64,000 nucleotides of DNA from Microbulbifer aggregans (lineage in GTDB: Bacteria > Pseudomonadota > Gammaproteobacteria > Pseudomonadales > Cellvibrionaceae): NCBI RefSeq assembly GCF_020524005.1, contig NZ_JAIVKK010000001.1, positions 124,001 to 188,000 on the forward strand. The letters are read 5' to 3'. A model generated the notes under the pieces. The model worked only from the letters and a program-made list of their open reading frames with translations. It made no database searches and was not told where the DNA came from. The position numbers and the translations under genes are program-made. This document shows positions 42,251-51,056 of the stretch, piece after piece (positions within the stretch are counted from its first letter, which is position 1; each line of letters begins with the position of its first letter).

Positions 42251-43408
42251 ATGAACTTTGAATTGACTGACGAGCAACAGATGATTCAGGAGGCCGCGCG
42301 GCAGTTTGCCGACAGCGAGCTAAAGCCGGTAGCGGCCGAGCTGGACAAAACCGGCAACCGTCCGTTGTTCCTGGAAAAACTGAAACAGCTGGCCGAGCTG
42401 GGGTTTATGGGGATCAATATTGATCCGGAGTTCGGTGGTACCGGCGCAGGTACTATTGCATTCAGCCTCGCGATCACCGAACTCGCGCGTGGCTGTGCGT
42501 CTACAGCCACAACAACTTCGGTAACCAATATGGTTGCTGAAGTGATCCAGGCAAAAGGCTCCGAAGCCCAGAAAGACTACTTCCTGCCAAAAATCTGTAG
42601 TGGTGAATATGCCGCGGGTTCATTCTGCCTGACAGAGCCGGCTTCAGGCTCCGATGCGGCAGCCATGCGCACACGCGCCGTACGAGATGGCGACGACTAT
42701 GTACTGAATGGCAGTAAGTTGTTTATCAGCAGTGCAGAATTTGCCGGTGTGTTCGTGGTTTGGGCGGTAACGGATTCTTCTGCGCCAAAAGGTAAGGGCA
42801 TTTCCTGTTTTCTGGTAGAAGCGGGCACGCCCGGCCTGGTCATTGGCAAAGCGGAAGAGAAGATGGGCCAGAAGGCCTCTGTGACCAATGAAGTTGCCTT
42901 CGAGGATTGCCGAATCCCCGCATCGAATATGTTGGGCGAAGAGAATCGTGGCTTCCGCATCGCCGCGGGCGAATTGGCTGGTGGCCGGATTGGTATTGGC
43001 TCGCTGGCGCTGGGTATCGGCCTCGAAGCCCTGGACTGCGCGCGTGCGTATTTGCAGGAGCGGGAGCAGTTCGGCAAACCGCTGGCCCAGTTTCAGGGGT
43101 TGCAGTGGCAGCTCGCAGATAAATACACAGAATTGGAAGCTGCGCGTTTGTTGTTGATGCAGGCGGCATGGCAGAAAGATGCGCGGCAGCCCTTTGGGCC
43201 GGCGGCGTCTATGGCAAAACTCTATGCCTCGGAAAAAGCCAACGAGGCCTGTTACGTGGCCCTGCAGATGCATGGTGGTGTGGGCTATACGCGAGAATTT
43301 CCGCTGGAGCGGATGTCCCGCGATGTCCGTATTACCACCATTTATGAGGGTACCAGCGAGATTCAGCGCCTGATTATTGCGCGGCATCTTTTGGATGGTG
43401 TGCGTTAG
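42251..43408 (+). CDS. Acyl-CoA dehydrogenase (short-chain type)
   Basis: A 385-residue FAD enzyme with the signatures FCLTEPASGSDAAAM, LFISSAEFAGVFVVWAV, LQMHGGVGYTREFPLERMSRDVRITTIYEGTSEIQRLIIARHLL, including the canonical catalytic Glu in YEGTSEIQ. It oxidises a saturated acyl-CoA to the 2-enoyl-CoA and passes electrons to ETF. The chain-length class is closest to short-chain (butyryl-type). No hydratase or thiolase is adjacent. It follows the EamA gene by 47 bases, but co-transcription is unclear. Confidence 0.9.
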   Translation: MNFELTDEQQMIQEAARQFADSELKPVAAELDKTGNRPLFLEKLKQLAELGFMGINIDPEFGGTGAGTIAFSLAITELARGCASTATTTSVTNMVAEVIQAKGSEAQKDYFLPKICSGEYAAGSFCLTEPASGSDAAAMRTRAVRDGDDYVLNGSKLFISSAEFAGVFVVWAVTDSSAPKGKGISCFLVEAGTPGLVIGKAEEKMGQKASVTNEVAFEDCRIPASNMLGEENRGFRIAAGELAGGRIGIGSLALGIGLEALDCARAYLQEREQFGKPLAQFQGLQWQLADKYTELEAARLLLMQAAWQKDARQPFGPAASMAKLYASEKANEACYVALQMHGGVGYTREFPLERMSRDVRITTIYEGTSEIQRLIIARHLLDGVR

Positions 43409-43657
43409 CCCAATTCGTGTTCAGCGGGTAGAAAGCTCTCTGCCCGCGCTACTCACTCCTTAAACTGCACTTCCAAAAAGGCTTTTCCCGCTTTTAAGAC
43501 CAGCGTTTGGCATGAAGTGCCAGCCCGTGTCGGAAAATTGCGTATGTAGGCACCGCAAAACACGCACATTAGGAATTGTTGACTAAATTTACCTTCAAAA
43601 GTATCCCCGCAAAGGCCGGGGCCAATTGGGTACTGGGCAGTTTAACGGTTTTAGCAC

Positions 43658-45088
43658 GTGCGAATTTTCTATTTTTCAGTTGCTTTGCTGGTTGTCAGTG
43701 TTGGACTGGCAGTGCCGTCCTCTTATGCGCAGGGCGCAGATGACGAGACTGGGCAACTGCTCGAGGTTATCGAGGTTCAAAAGCGTCGCCTCGATGAGCA
43801 GGAGCGCCAGCAGCAACAGTTGCGCCGGCAGGTCGAAGCTTTGCAGCGACAACCGCCAACTTCGCCTTCGGCACATCCGCTAGAGCTAACTTCCGCTGAA
43901 GAAACTGAACTGAAAGTTTTATTGGATCGGGAGGCGCAGGAAGCAGCGCTCAATTGGCCCGGTTCTTTTGACGTCTTCGGCACCAAAACACGCCTCAAAA
44001 TCAGCGGCTTTGTCGAGTTGGATGTTACCCACGACAACCACGCCATTGCCTCACCGACCGCCTTTGTTACCTCGGCCATCGCGACAAGAGACGGCATTCC
44101 GATAGAGGGATCGGATGGCATTACCCACTTTTCGGTTCAGACCTCGCGACTTGTGGTGGAAACCCGAACGCCTGTGGGCAAGCACCAGCTGACCACGTAC
44201 ATTTCCATGGACTACTTCGGTCAATTCTTCAGCGCAAACCCTGATCCTCGCATGCGCCAGGCTTACGGCGAAGTGAGTGATATTCTTTTCGGGGGAGACC
44301 TGTTGCTGGGCCAAGACTGGTCGACCTTTACGTATCTTCCTTCATTCCCCAATACATTGGATTTTGAAGGGCCTCCCTCTGGCGTTGCAACCCGGCGAGC
44401 CATGCTGCGCTGGACGAAGGAGTTAAGGCGTTGCCTCAGTCTTAAATTGGCACTGGAAGATCCGGTTGGCCGAGCTTTTACGAATGCCCCCATTCTAGAT
44501 CTCGTGGACATTTTCGCCGAGCTGGACTCGGTGCCGGAATGGCCGGATGCGGTGGCTGCTTTGGCGTGGGAAACGGATGACGCTCGCATTGAGGGTGCGC
44601 TTATCACCCGTGACCTTCGGTTTAGTGCTAACGATGAGGGCACAATATCCGAGACTGCCTGGGGTGCCAACTTCTCCGGAAGACTCAACATGCCGTGGTC
44701 GAACCGGCAGGATTTTTTGACGTTCGGCTACGCGCTCGGAGAAGGTATTGGTGGCTTATTGAATGACTCTCCACCCGGTGCGGTTTATGACTTCGACACC
44801 AATACCCTGGATACCATTACCTCCCGCGGCGGCTGGCTTGGATTCCAGCACTGGTGGAATCCGGATTTTTATTCGGTGGTCACTCACGGGCAACTCAAAG
44901 TGGATAACTATGAATTTCAGCGACCTGAAGCATACCGGCGTGCAAAGTACAGTAGTGCCAACCTGGTCTGGACGCCGTTTCCCAAATGGCTGTTTGGCTT
45001 TGAGGCGCTTTACGGCTCCCGCGTCGACAGGGATGACAGAAGAGGCTCTGTTACCCGCTTTCAATTTACCAGCCGCCTGACTTTTTAG
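43658..45088 (+). CDS. DcaP-like outer-membrane porin
   Basis: A 476-residue protein with a signal peptide (about residues 1-24, ending SSYAQ), a coiled-coil N-terminus (LLEVIEVQKRRLDEQERQQQQLRRQVEALQRQ, about 36-66) and a beta-barrel from about residue 110 onward. The final residue is Phe (TSRLTF), the outer-membrane insertion signal. This arrangement, with ISGFVELDVTHDNHA after the coil, matches DcaP-family trimeric channels for dicarboxylic or other small acids. The GTG at 43658 is used as start, without a strong ribosome-binding site. Confidence 0.85.
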   Translation: MRIFYFSVALLVVSVGLAVPSSYAQGADDETGQLLEVIEVQKRRLDEQERQQQQLRRQVEALQRQPPTSPSAHPLELTSAEETELKVLLDREAQEAALNWPGSFDVFGTKTRLKISGFVELDVTHDNHAIASPTAFVTSAIATRDGIPIEGSDGITHFSVQTSRLVVETRTPVGKHQLTTYISMDYFGQFFSANPDPRMRQAYGEVSDILFGGDLLLGQDWSTFTYLPSFPNTLDFEGPPSGVATRRAMLRWTKELRRCLSLKLALEDPVGRAFTNAPILDLVDIFAELDSVPEWPDAVAALAWETDDARIEGALITRDLRFSANDEGTISETAWGANFSGRLNMPWSNRQDFLTFGYALGEGIGGLLNDSPPGAVYDFDTNTLDTITSRGGWLGFQHWWNPDFYSVVTHGQLKVDNYEFQRPEAYRRAKYSSANLVWTPFPKWLFGFEALYGSRVDRDDRRGSVTRFQFTSRLTF

Positions 45089-45098
45089 GGGCACGATA

Positions 45099-45707
45099 AT
45101 GCTGAATTACACACAGAGCGGCCCTTTAGTCAGAGGCTGGAACCGTCAGCGGGTTGTTGCGCGCTTCTGGCTGAGAAAGATTCTGGTTCTTGCGTGCGTA
45201 CTGATACTTGGTGCCTGTGCCCATAGCACAACCAAAATCGATAACGTATGGAGTGCCCCGGGCAGTGGCGCCTACTCAATGGGGCGAACCATGGTGATTG
45301 TGTATACGCGGAACCCTGCGGTGAGTGGCATGGTAGAGAGCGTTATCGTGCGGGAGCTGCAAGATCAGGAGGTGTCAGCTGTCGGCTGGCATAGCGCGGT
45401 TCCGGGCGTGCATGGGCCGAGCCGTAGACAAGTCGTGCCGGTGGTCACCTCCGGTGGATATACTTCGGTACTCTCTGTGAACGTGCTGGATGTGAAGCAG
45501 GTAGAAAGGGACTATCCTGCCTCGCAGGTTGCCCGGGCGGAAGTCAAATTGTTTAGCGTCGTTACCCAAAAACTGGTCTGGAGCATGGCCGCTGACACTT
45601 ATGTTCGCACCATTGCGGCGACCAATTACATCATGCCGGAAGAGGCGGATGTTCAGAAATTTTCCAAAGCATTGACTGCAGAACTAATCCGTTCCGGCAT
45701 TTTGTGA
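45099..45707 (+). CDS. Putative lipoprotein of unknown function
   Basis: A 202-residue protein. The hydrophobic segment KILVLACVLILGACAHST ends in a lipobox (GAC), after a long basic N-terminus. The mature part starts at CAHSTTKIDNVWSAPG and has an alpha/beta pattern. It starts 10 bases after the DcaP stop and is probably in the same transcript. I do not recognise the family. Confidence 0.65.
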   Translation: MLNYTQSGPLVRGWNRQRVVARFWLRKILVLACVLILGACAHSTTKIDNVWSAPGSGAYSMGRTMVIVYTRNPAVSGMVESVIVRELQDQEVSAVGWHSAVPGVHGPSRRQVVPVVTSGGYTSVLSVNVLDVKQVERDYPASQVARAEVKLFSVVTQKLVWSMAADTYVRTIAATNYIMPEEADVQKFSKALTAELIRSGIL

Positions 45708-45755
45708 TCGAAAGTGTTGAATGGCGAGAGGTAATTCCAGAACGGTCCCCGCGGG

Positions 45756-46268
45756 CTAGTCAGCGGGGATGTCCGGATAATGGATTTCGCAGATGTAATA
45801 GGTGATCCACTGTTCCATCTGCTGGATTTCCACTTCATCGTCCAGCCGTTTTCCCAGTAGCGCCCGGGCGACGGGCGAGTCCATGGAGATCAACCCCTCT
45901 TTTACATTGAACTCATCAGGGCCAACGATGCGGTAGCGCAGGGCGTTTCCGTCTTCATCCTCGAGTGTTACCCAGGCACCGAAAAAAATCTTTTCGCGAT
46001 CTTCCGGAATACGATCGACGACGGTCACTTCTTCCAGTCGTTTGGTGAGAAAGCGGACCCGGCTGTCGATTTCCCGCAACCGTTTTTTACCGTAAATGTA
46101 ATCGGCATTTTCCGATCGGTCCCCGAGCTTGGCCGCATCGCTGACGGCCTGGGTAACACGGGGGCGTTCCACTTCCCACAAGTGCTTTACTTCCACACGC
46201 ATGCGCTTTGCGCCTTCCGGCGTAATGTACCTTGAGCCGCGTGGGCGCGGCGGTCTCCAGCGCCCCAT
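45756..46268 (-). CDS. greB: Transcription elongation factor GreB
   Basis: A 170-residue GreA/GreB protein with the N-terminal coiled coil (about 12-85, SDAAKLGDRSENADYIYGKKRLREIDSRVRFLTKRL) and the FKBP-like C-domain. GDRSENADY is the acidic tip that reaches RNA polymerase's active site; the motif KRLREIDSRVRFL and the basic surface are of the GreB type. It rescues backtracked polymerase by stimulating RNA cleavage. The start overlaps the S9 peptidase stop, so they are co-transcribed. Confidence 0.93.
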   Translation of the reverse strand: MGRWRPPRPRGSRYITPEGAKRMRVEVKHLWEVERPRVTQAVSDAAKLGDRSENADYIYGKKRLREIDSRVRFLTKRLEEVTVVDRIPEDREKIFFGAWVTLEDEDGNALRYRIVGPDEFNVKEGLISMDSPVARALLGKRLDDEVEIQQMEQWITYYICEIHYPDIPAD

Positions 46269-48247
46269 CAGGCCTTGCCTCCGAGGTTGACGATATCTAT
46301 ACCGGGGCCGGATTGCGGCAACGGAAAACCAAAAACGCGGCTGTAAAATTCCAGTTCACCCTCCAGCGCCATTTTGATACTGCTGGCACTGCGGAAGCCA
46401 TGGCCTTCGTCGGCGAAGGTGATGTAGGCCACCGGTAGCCCCCGTTCTTTGAGTGCATCTACCATCGCTTGCGCCTGATTGGGTGGTACGACTTTATCCT
46501 CCAGCCCCTGGAAGAAAATCACCGGGCAGTTCAGCTGTTCGATATGTTCAATGGGGGAGCGTTGCCGATAGATTGCTTCGGCTGCAGGCCATGGGCCCAC
46601 GAGCTTGTCCAGATAGCGCGATTCAAACTTGTGGGTATCCCGGGCGAGGGTAGTGAGGTCACCAATACCGTAGTGGCTGGCACCCGCGGAAAAGGTATCG
46701 TGGAATGCCAGCGCTGCAAGTACCGTGTATCCGCCCGCGCTGCCACCTTTGATCAGTAGTCGTTCGGGGTCGGCCAGGCCGCCGTCAACCAGATGATTTG
46801 CGCCGGCGCAGACATCTTCAACGTCCAGAATTCCCCAGTTGTCCTGCAGGCGGTCGCGGTAAGCACGGCCGTAGCCGGTACTGCCGGAATAATTGACATC
46901 GAGAATGGCAAAGCCACGGCTCGTCCAGTACTGCACCTTCAGATTGAGCCCCGCAGAAGTGGCTCCGGTGGGGCCGCCGTGGCTGAATACGATCAGCGGC
47001 GGCCGCTCGCCCGCAGGCGCGGTAAAAACGGGATTGCACGGTGGGTAGTAGAACGCGTGAACCGTCCGCTCGCCAACACAAAATTCAACCGCCTGTGCGC
47101 GGGATAGCAGACTGCCTGCCAAGTTGATCGTGCTGCTGCTGGCGATCGTCGTGAACTGATCCTGTTTGGCATCGTACTGCGCAACACAGGGGAAGTCTGT
47201 CGGCCCACTGGCGATGAACACAGCTTTGCCGTCATCACAGCGGATACTCTCAAAGTCGCATCCCGTATGTTCGAGGAAGCGATGTGATCCATCCTCCAGA
47301 TCCAGTAGCGCCAGTTTCCAGCAGCCATTTTCGCTGAAGGTGCAGAATATCTGTTCTGGGCTGATGAACCCGTAAGTGGACATGCCGAACACCCATTGGG
47401 GCGTCGCGAACTCGGCGGCTTTGTCCCAAAGGGGCTGCTCGCTGCCGTGACGGTACAGATTCCACCAGTTGTTGCGGTCGGATACGTAGTACAGCTCTCC
47501 ACTGGCCGACCACTGCGGCTGGAAAATGGATTCGTTTGCGGCGCCGGCAATTTTGCCGGTGCGAGTCGGTTTGCCGTTGCTATCAAGCTCCGCCAGCATG
47601 AGTTCGGTTGCGTCCCAGGGCATGTTGGGGTGGTGCCACTGCAGGAAACTCAAGCGATTCCCTGCAGGATTGAGTGCGGGGTTGGAGTAAAAATCAGCAC
47701 CTTCCGCGAGAATCTCTATCGCTTCTTTATTGTTCAGGTCGTTGTTGTTCAGATCAATCGCAACAAGCCGGGCGATGGCTTCATGATCACTCTGGCTTTC
47801 GTCTTCCTGTACACAGATCAAACGCTGGCGCGTGTTATCGAGTACGAGGTCGGCATAATGATATGAGCCTTCAGGGGTGAGCGGCTCGGGGACTGTGCCA
47901 TCCAGCGGCATACGGTAGATGCGTTGGTCGGCAGCGAGGACAAAATACACCCAGCCGTCGCCGACGATATAGCAGCCGCCGCCATATTCGTGCGCCTTGG
48001 AACGCACGCTGAGGGGCGCGGGAAGAAGGTCGCGCTTACCTTGCTTGGGGTCGTATTCGACCAGTACTGAGCGGCCTTTTTCCGTGGGCCTGGACTCGAG
48101 CCAGTAGGCGCGGCCATCGTAAAGGCGTGCCTCGCTAAGCCGTACATTGCCGGAAGTTAACAGGTCCGCGCTAATTTCCGAGGTCCAGCTGCCAAACGGA
48201 GCGGTACTCCGCTCGTTGGAGGTTTTTGGCGTTATTGCATCAGACAT
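46268..48247 (-). CDS. S9 family peptidase (prolyl oligopeptidase-like)
   Basis: A 659-residue protein with an N-terminal seven-blade propeller and a C-terminal alpha/beta-hydrolase domain. Catalytic Ser lies in KGGSAGGYTVLAALA, Asp in QGLEDKVVPPNQA, and His in ADEGHGFR. It cleaves short peptides in the cytosol, as no signal peptide is present. The ATG at 48247 is taken; the frame runs upstream to 48337. It is operonic with greB. A TetR-type palindrome (48375-48392) lies 127 bases upstream. Confidence 0.9.
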   Translation of the reverse strand: MSDAITPKTSNERSTAPFGSWTSEISADLLTSGNVRLSEARLYDGRAYWLESRPTEKGRSVLVEYDPKQGKRDLLPAPLSVRSKAHEYGGGCYIVGDGWVYFVLAADQRIYRMPLDGTVPEPLTPEGSYHYADLVLDNTRQRLICVQEDESQSDHEAIARLVAIDLNNNDLNNKEAIEILAEGADFYSNPALNPAGNRLSFLQWHHPNMPWDATELMLAELDSNGKPTRTGKIAGAANESIFQPQWSASGELYYVSDRNNWWNLYRHGSEQPLWDKAAEFATPQWVFGMSTYGFISPEQIFCTFSENGCWKLALLDLEDGSHRFLEHTGCDFESIRCDDGKAVFIASGPTDFPCVAQYDAKQDQFTTIASSSTINLAGSLLSRAQAVEFCVGERTVHAFYYPPCNPVFTAPAGERPPLIVFSHGGPTGATSAGLNLKVQYWTSRGFAILDVNYSGSTGYGRAYRDRLQDNWGILDVEDVCAGANHLVDGGLADPERLLIKGGSAGGYTVLAALAFHDTFSAGASHYGIGDLTTLARDTHKFESRYLDKLVGPWPAAEAIYRQRSPIEHIEQLNCPVIFFQGLEDKVVPPNQAQAMVDALKERGLPVAYITFADEGHGFRSASSIKMALEGELEFYSRVFGFPLPQSGPGIDIVNLGGKA

Positions 48248-48374
48248 GGGACTGCGGGTTCTCCTGAAAGGATTCGCTGTATTGATTTTCCGGCATTGTA
48301 CGTTGGTGTCGGCGCCACACAAGGGGCGCTGTTTCACATTACGGGGCTATGTTAGGCTCGGGTAACTGGTCCAA

Positions 48375-48392
48375 ACCAAGCGTTTGCTTGGT
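48375..48392. promoter_or_regulatory. TetR-type operator upstream of the BKACE gene
   Basis: ACCAAGC (48375-48381), GTTT, GCTTGGT (48386-48392): a 7-4-7 perfect palindrome, extended by one A/T pair on each side. It is the same 7-bp arms and spacing as the site next to the TetR gene (56134-56151). It lies 88 bases before the BKACE start. Confidence 0.7.
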
Positions 48393-48479
48393 TGTGGTTG
48401 GCCGACTGACTTGCACACTGACTTGCATATTGGTTGCGAGAAAAAATAGCGATAACAAAACGGTTGCCTGGAGAATGCC

Positions 48480-49358
48480 ATGTCACCTTGCCCACCTGCT
48501 GCGGATGCAACGGAAGTAGTGATTACCTGTGCTCTCACCGGAGTGCTCACCAATCCCACCCAGCATCCGGTGCCGGTAACGCCGGAGCAAATGGCCCGGT
48601 CAGCGAGAGAAGCCTACGACGCCGGGGCCTCTGTGATGCATGTGCATTTTCGCGCACAGGAAGCGGATCGCGGGCACTTGCCGAGCTGGAATCCCGCTGT
48701 GGCCGTTGCTGTTGCTGACGCGATTCGCGCAGCCTGCCCGGATGTCATTTTGAACTTCACTACCGGTACGATCGGGCGCGATCAGCAAGGGGCCCTGGAC
48801 TGTCTGCGTGCGGGACGGCCGGAGATTGCCGCATGTAACGCCGGCAGCCTCAATTACCTGAAAGCGCGCGCCAACGGCCAGTGGGCCTGGCCCCCTATGC
48901 TGTTTGAAAACCCCGTGGAAAAGATAGAAGAGCTGTTGGCGGTTTGCCGCGAGGAAGGCATTCGCCCGGAGTTCGAATGTTTCGATGTCGGCATCCTGCG
49001 CTCGGTGGGGATGTTCGCCGATGTCGGTCTGGTACCCGCGCCCAATTACAATCTGGTGATGGGGGTAGCCTCCGGCATGCCGGCCGATGCAGACCTGCTG
49101 ACATTGCTTCCCCGCTATATGAAGCCGCAATCCCTGTGGCAGACCACATTGATTGGCCGCGATGAAATCTGGCCGGTTCATCGTAAGACCGCGGAGCTGG
49201 GCGGACACTTGCGTACGGGTATGGAAGACACGTTTTACCTGCCGGGTGGCGAGCGGGCCAACGGTAATGGCCAACTGGTCGAGGCCCTCGTGGAGATTGC
49301 CGAGCAGGCCGGGCGCAAAGTCGTTTCGCCGCAAAGGGCCCGGGAAATCTTTTTATGA
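48480..49358 (+). CDS. BKACE family beta-keto acid cleavage enzyme (DUF849)
   Basis: A 292-residue TIM-barrel zinc enzyme. Motifs: EVVITCALTGVLTNPTQHPVP near the start, the HVHFR metal His pair (about 57-59), FEFECFDVG Glu, GVASGMPADADLLTLLP, and the RTGMEDTFYLPGGERANGNGQLVEALVEIA C-terminus. BKACE enzymes use acetyl-CoA to split a beta-keto acid into acetoacetate plus a CoA ester; members vary in substrate (3-keto-5-aminohexanoate, dehydrocarnitine, others). The substrate here is unknown. It carries the TetR-type operator upstream. Confidence 0.9.
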   Translation: MSPCPPAADATEVVITCALTGVLTNPTQHPVPVTPEQMARSAREAYDAGASVMHVHFRAQEADRGHLPSWNPAVAVAVADAIRAACPDVILNFTTGTIGRDQQGALDCLRAGRPEIAACNAGSLNYLKARANGQWAWPPMLFENPVEKIEELLAVCREEGIRPEFECFDVGILRSVGMFADVGLVPAPNYNLVMGVASGMPADADLLTLLPRYMKPQSLWQTTLIGRDEIWPVHRKTAELGGHLRTGMEDTFYLPGGERANGNGQLVEALVEIAEQAGRKVVSPQRAREIFL

Positions 49359-49512
49359 CCTGCGCAGCGGCATTGCGAGGGATTGGCTGCAGAGTGGGAA
49401 CGGGCTGCTAGGCTTAGTTTGTATGCGTCATTCGACGCCAAACCATCGCGCTCCCGCATCGCTCATGTCGCTATGGGCCGGTCCAGCTGGGGGCGTGCTT
49501 GCGGAGTAGTGT

Positions 49513-51048
49513 ATGCAGGAGTTCCTCGAAGGTCTGGGAGCCCTGGTCGGCTGGGGCAATAGCCTGACCTGGGGTGGTATCGGCGGTATCTGGTGGCTGG
49601 GTATCCTGATTACCGCGTTACTGCCCGCCGGTCTCTATTTTACCTGGCGCACGGGCTTTGTTCAGTTTCGCGGTTTCCGCCAGATGCTGCGGGTGATGGG
49701 GCACAGTTTCCGCAAGGAACACGACGATTCAGTTTCCTCCTTTCAGGCGTTCGCCACCAGTGCTGCGGCCCGTGTCGGCACCGGCAATATCGCGGGCGTA
49801 GCTGTCGCGATTACGGCCGGCGGCCCCGGGGCTGTTTTCTGGATGTGGGTGGTGGCCATGCTCGGTATGGCGACCAGCCTGATCGAGAATATCCTGGCGC
49901 AAACCTACAAGGAGCAGGGTGAGGTGGCGGGCACTTTCCGCGGTGGGCCAGCCTATTACATCGATAAAGGATTGGGAAAACGCTGGAAGTGGCTGTCGAT
50001 CGTATTTTCCATATGTCTTATCATCTGCTTTGGCTTCTTTTTCAATGCCGTGCAGTCGAATGCCATGGCGGAGGCCATTCATGCGGCCTGGGGCGTCAAC
50101 CCACTGCTGATGGGCTTTGTGATCGCGGTGTTGGCTTCACTCATTGTATTTGGCGGTATCAAATCCATCGGTCGCTTCGCCGGTATCGTGGTGCCGATTA
50201 TGGCGCTGTGCTACCTCGCCATTGCGACGTTCGTCATTCTGACCAATATTCCCCGAATCCCGGAAGTGTTTGCGCTGATATTCAGTAATGCGTTTGGCGT
50301 TCAGGAGGCCGGTGCTGGCGCATTTGGCGCAGTGGTCGCGAACGGGATCAAGCGCGGGCTTTTTTCCAATGAAGCAGGTATGGGGTCTTCGCCAAACGTC
50401 GGCGCCGCCGCGGATGTAAAGCATCCGGTGGTGCAGGGGTATGTGCAGATGGCTTCAGTATTCCTCGATACCATGCTGATCTGTAGCGCGACGGCCTCCA
50501 TTATTCTGCTAAGTAATGTCGAGCTGAGCGGTGTGGTGGAGGGTGTGACTCTTACTCAGTCTGCACTGGCCAGTGAAGTGGGTAGTTGGGGCAACAGCTT
50601 TATTGCCATCGCCCTGATATTTTTCGCTTTTACCTCGATCATCGCCAATTACTACTACGCCGAAACCAATATTTTCTACTTGTGGCATACAAGGACATCG
50701 ATTTTCTGCTATCGAGTGTTATATATAGGGTTCATTCTGTTTGGTGCCTGGGTGGCTTGGAGCGGCCGGGAAGACAATTTTCAGCTGTTGTGGAATCTCG
50801 CGGACATGTCGATGGGCTTTATGGCTTCGGCAAACTTGCTGGCGATTTTGCTGCTATCCGGCGTTGCAGTGCGGGTTTTTGCGGATTACGAGGCTCAACT
50901 CAAACAGGGGGTAAAGGAGCCGGTGTTCGATGCCCGTCGTCACCATATCCCGGGTATTGAACCGGATGTTTGGGGCGGAGGCCCGCATATTCCGGGGGAG
51001 CACGCGGGTGAGATTCATCCCCGCCATACCCGCGCCCGTAAACGATAA
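49513..51048 (+). CDS. Alanine/glycine:cation symporter (AgcS family)
   Basis: A 511-residue inner-membrane transporter with about eleven hydrophobic segments and the family motifs GTGNIAGVAVAITAGGPGAVFWMWVVAMLGMATSLIE and AVVANGIKRGLFSNEAGMGS. It takes up small amino acids with Na+ or H+. It starts 154 bases after the BKACE gene and could be co-transcribed; no clear promoter separates them. It ends 8 bases from the convergent carboxylase gene. Confidence 0.9.
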   Translation: MQEFLEGLGALVGWGNSLTWGGIGGIWWLGILITALLPAGLYFTWRTGFVQFRGFRQMLRVMGHSFRKEHDDSVSSFQAFATSAAARVGTGNIAGVAVAITAGGPGAVFWMWVVAMLGMATSLIENILAQTYKEQGEVAGTFRGGPAYYIDKGLGKRWKWLSIVFSICLIICFGFFFNAVQSNAMAEAIHAAWGVNPLLMGFVIAVLASLIVFGGIKSIGRFAGIVVPIMALCYLAIATFVILTNIPRIPEVFALIFSNAFGVQEAGAGAFGAVVANGIKRGLFSNEAGMGSSPNVGAAADVKHPVVQGYVQMASVFLDTMLICSATASIILLSNVELSGVVEGVTLTQSALASEVGSWGNSFIAIALIFFAFTSIIANYYYAETNIFYLWHTRTSIFCYRVLYIGFILFGAWVAWSGREDNFQLLWNLADMSMGFMASANLLAILLLSGVAVRVFADYEAQLKQGVKEPVFDARRHHIPGIEPDVWGGGPHIPGEHAGEIHPRHTRARKR

Positions 51049-51056
51049 ACTGTAAG

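Noticed and set aside
43428-43456. Hairpin after the acyl-CoA dehydrogenase as an intrinsic terminator
   Set aside because: GCGGG/CCCGC pairing exists but there is no T-tract on the + strand.
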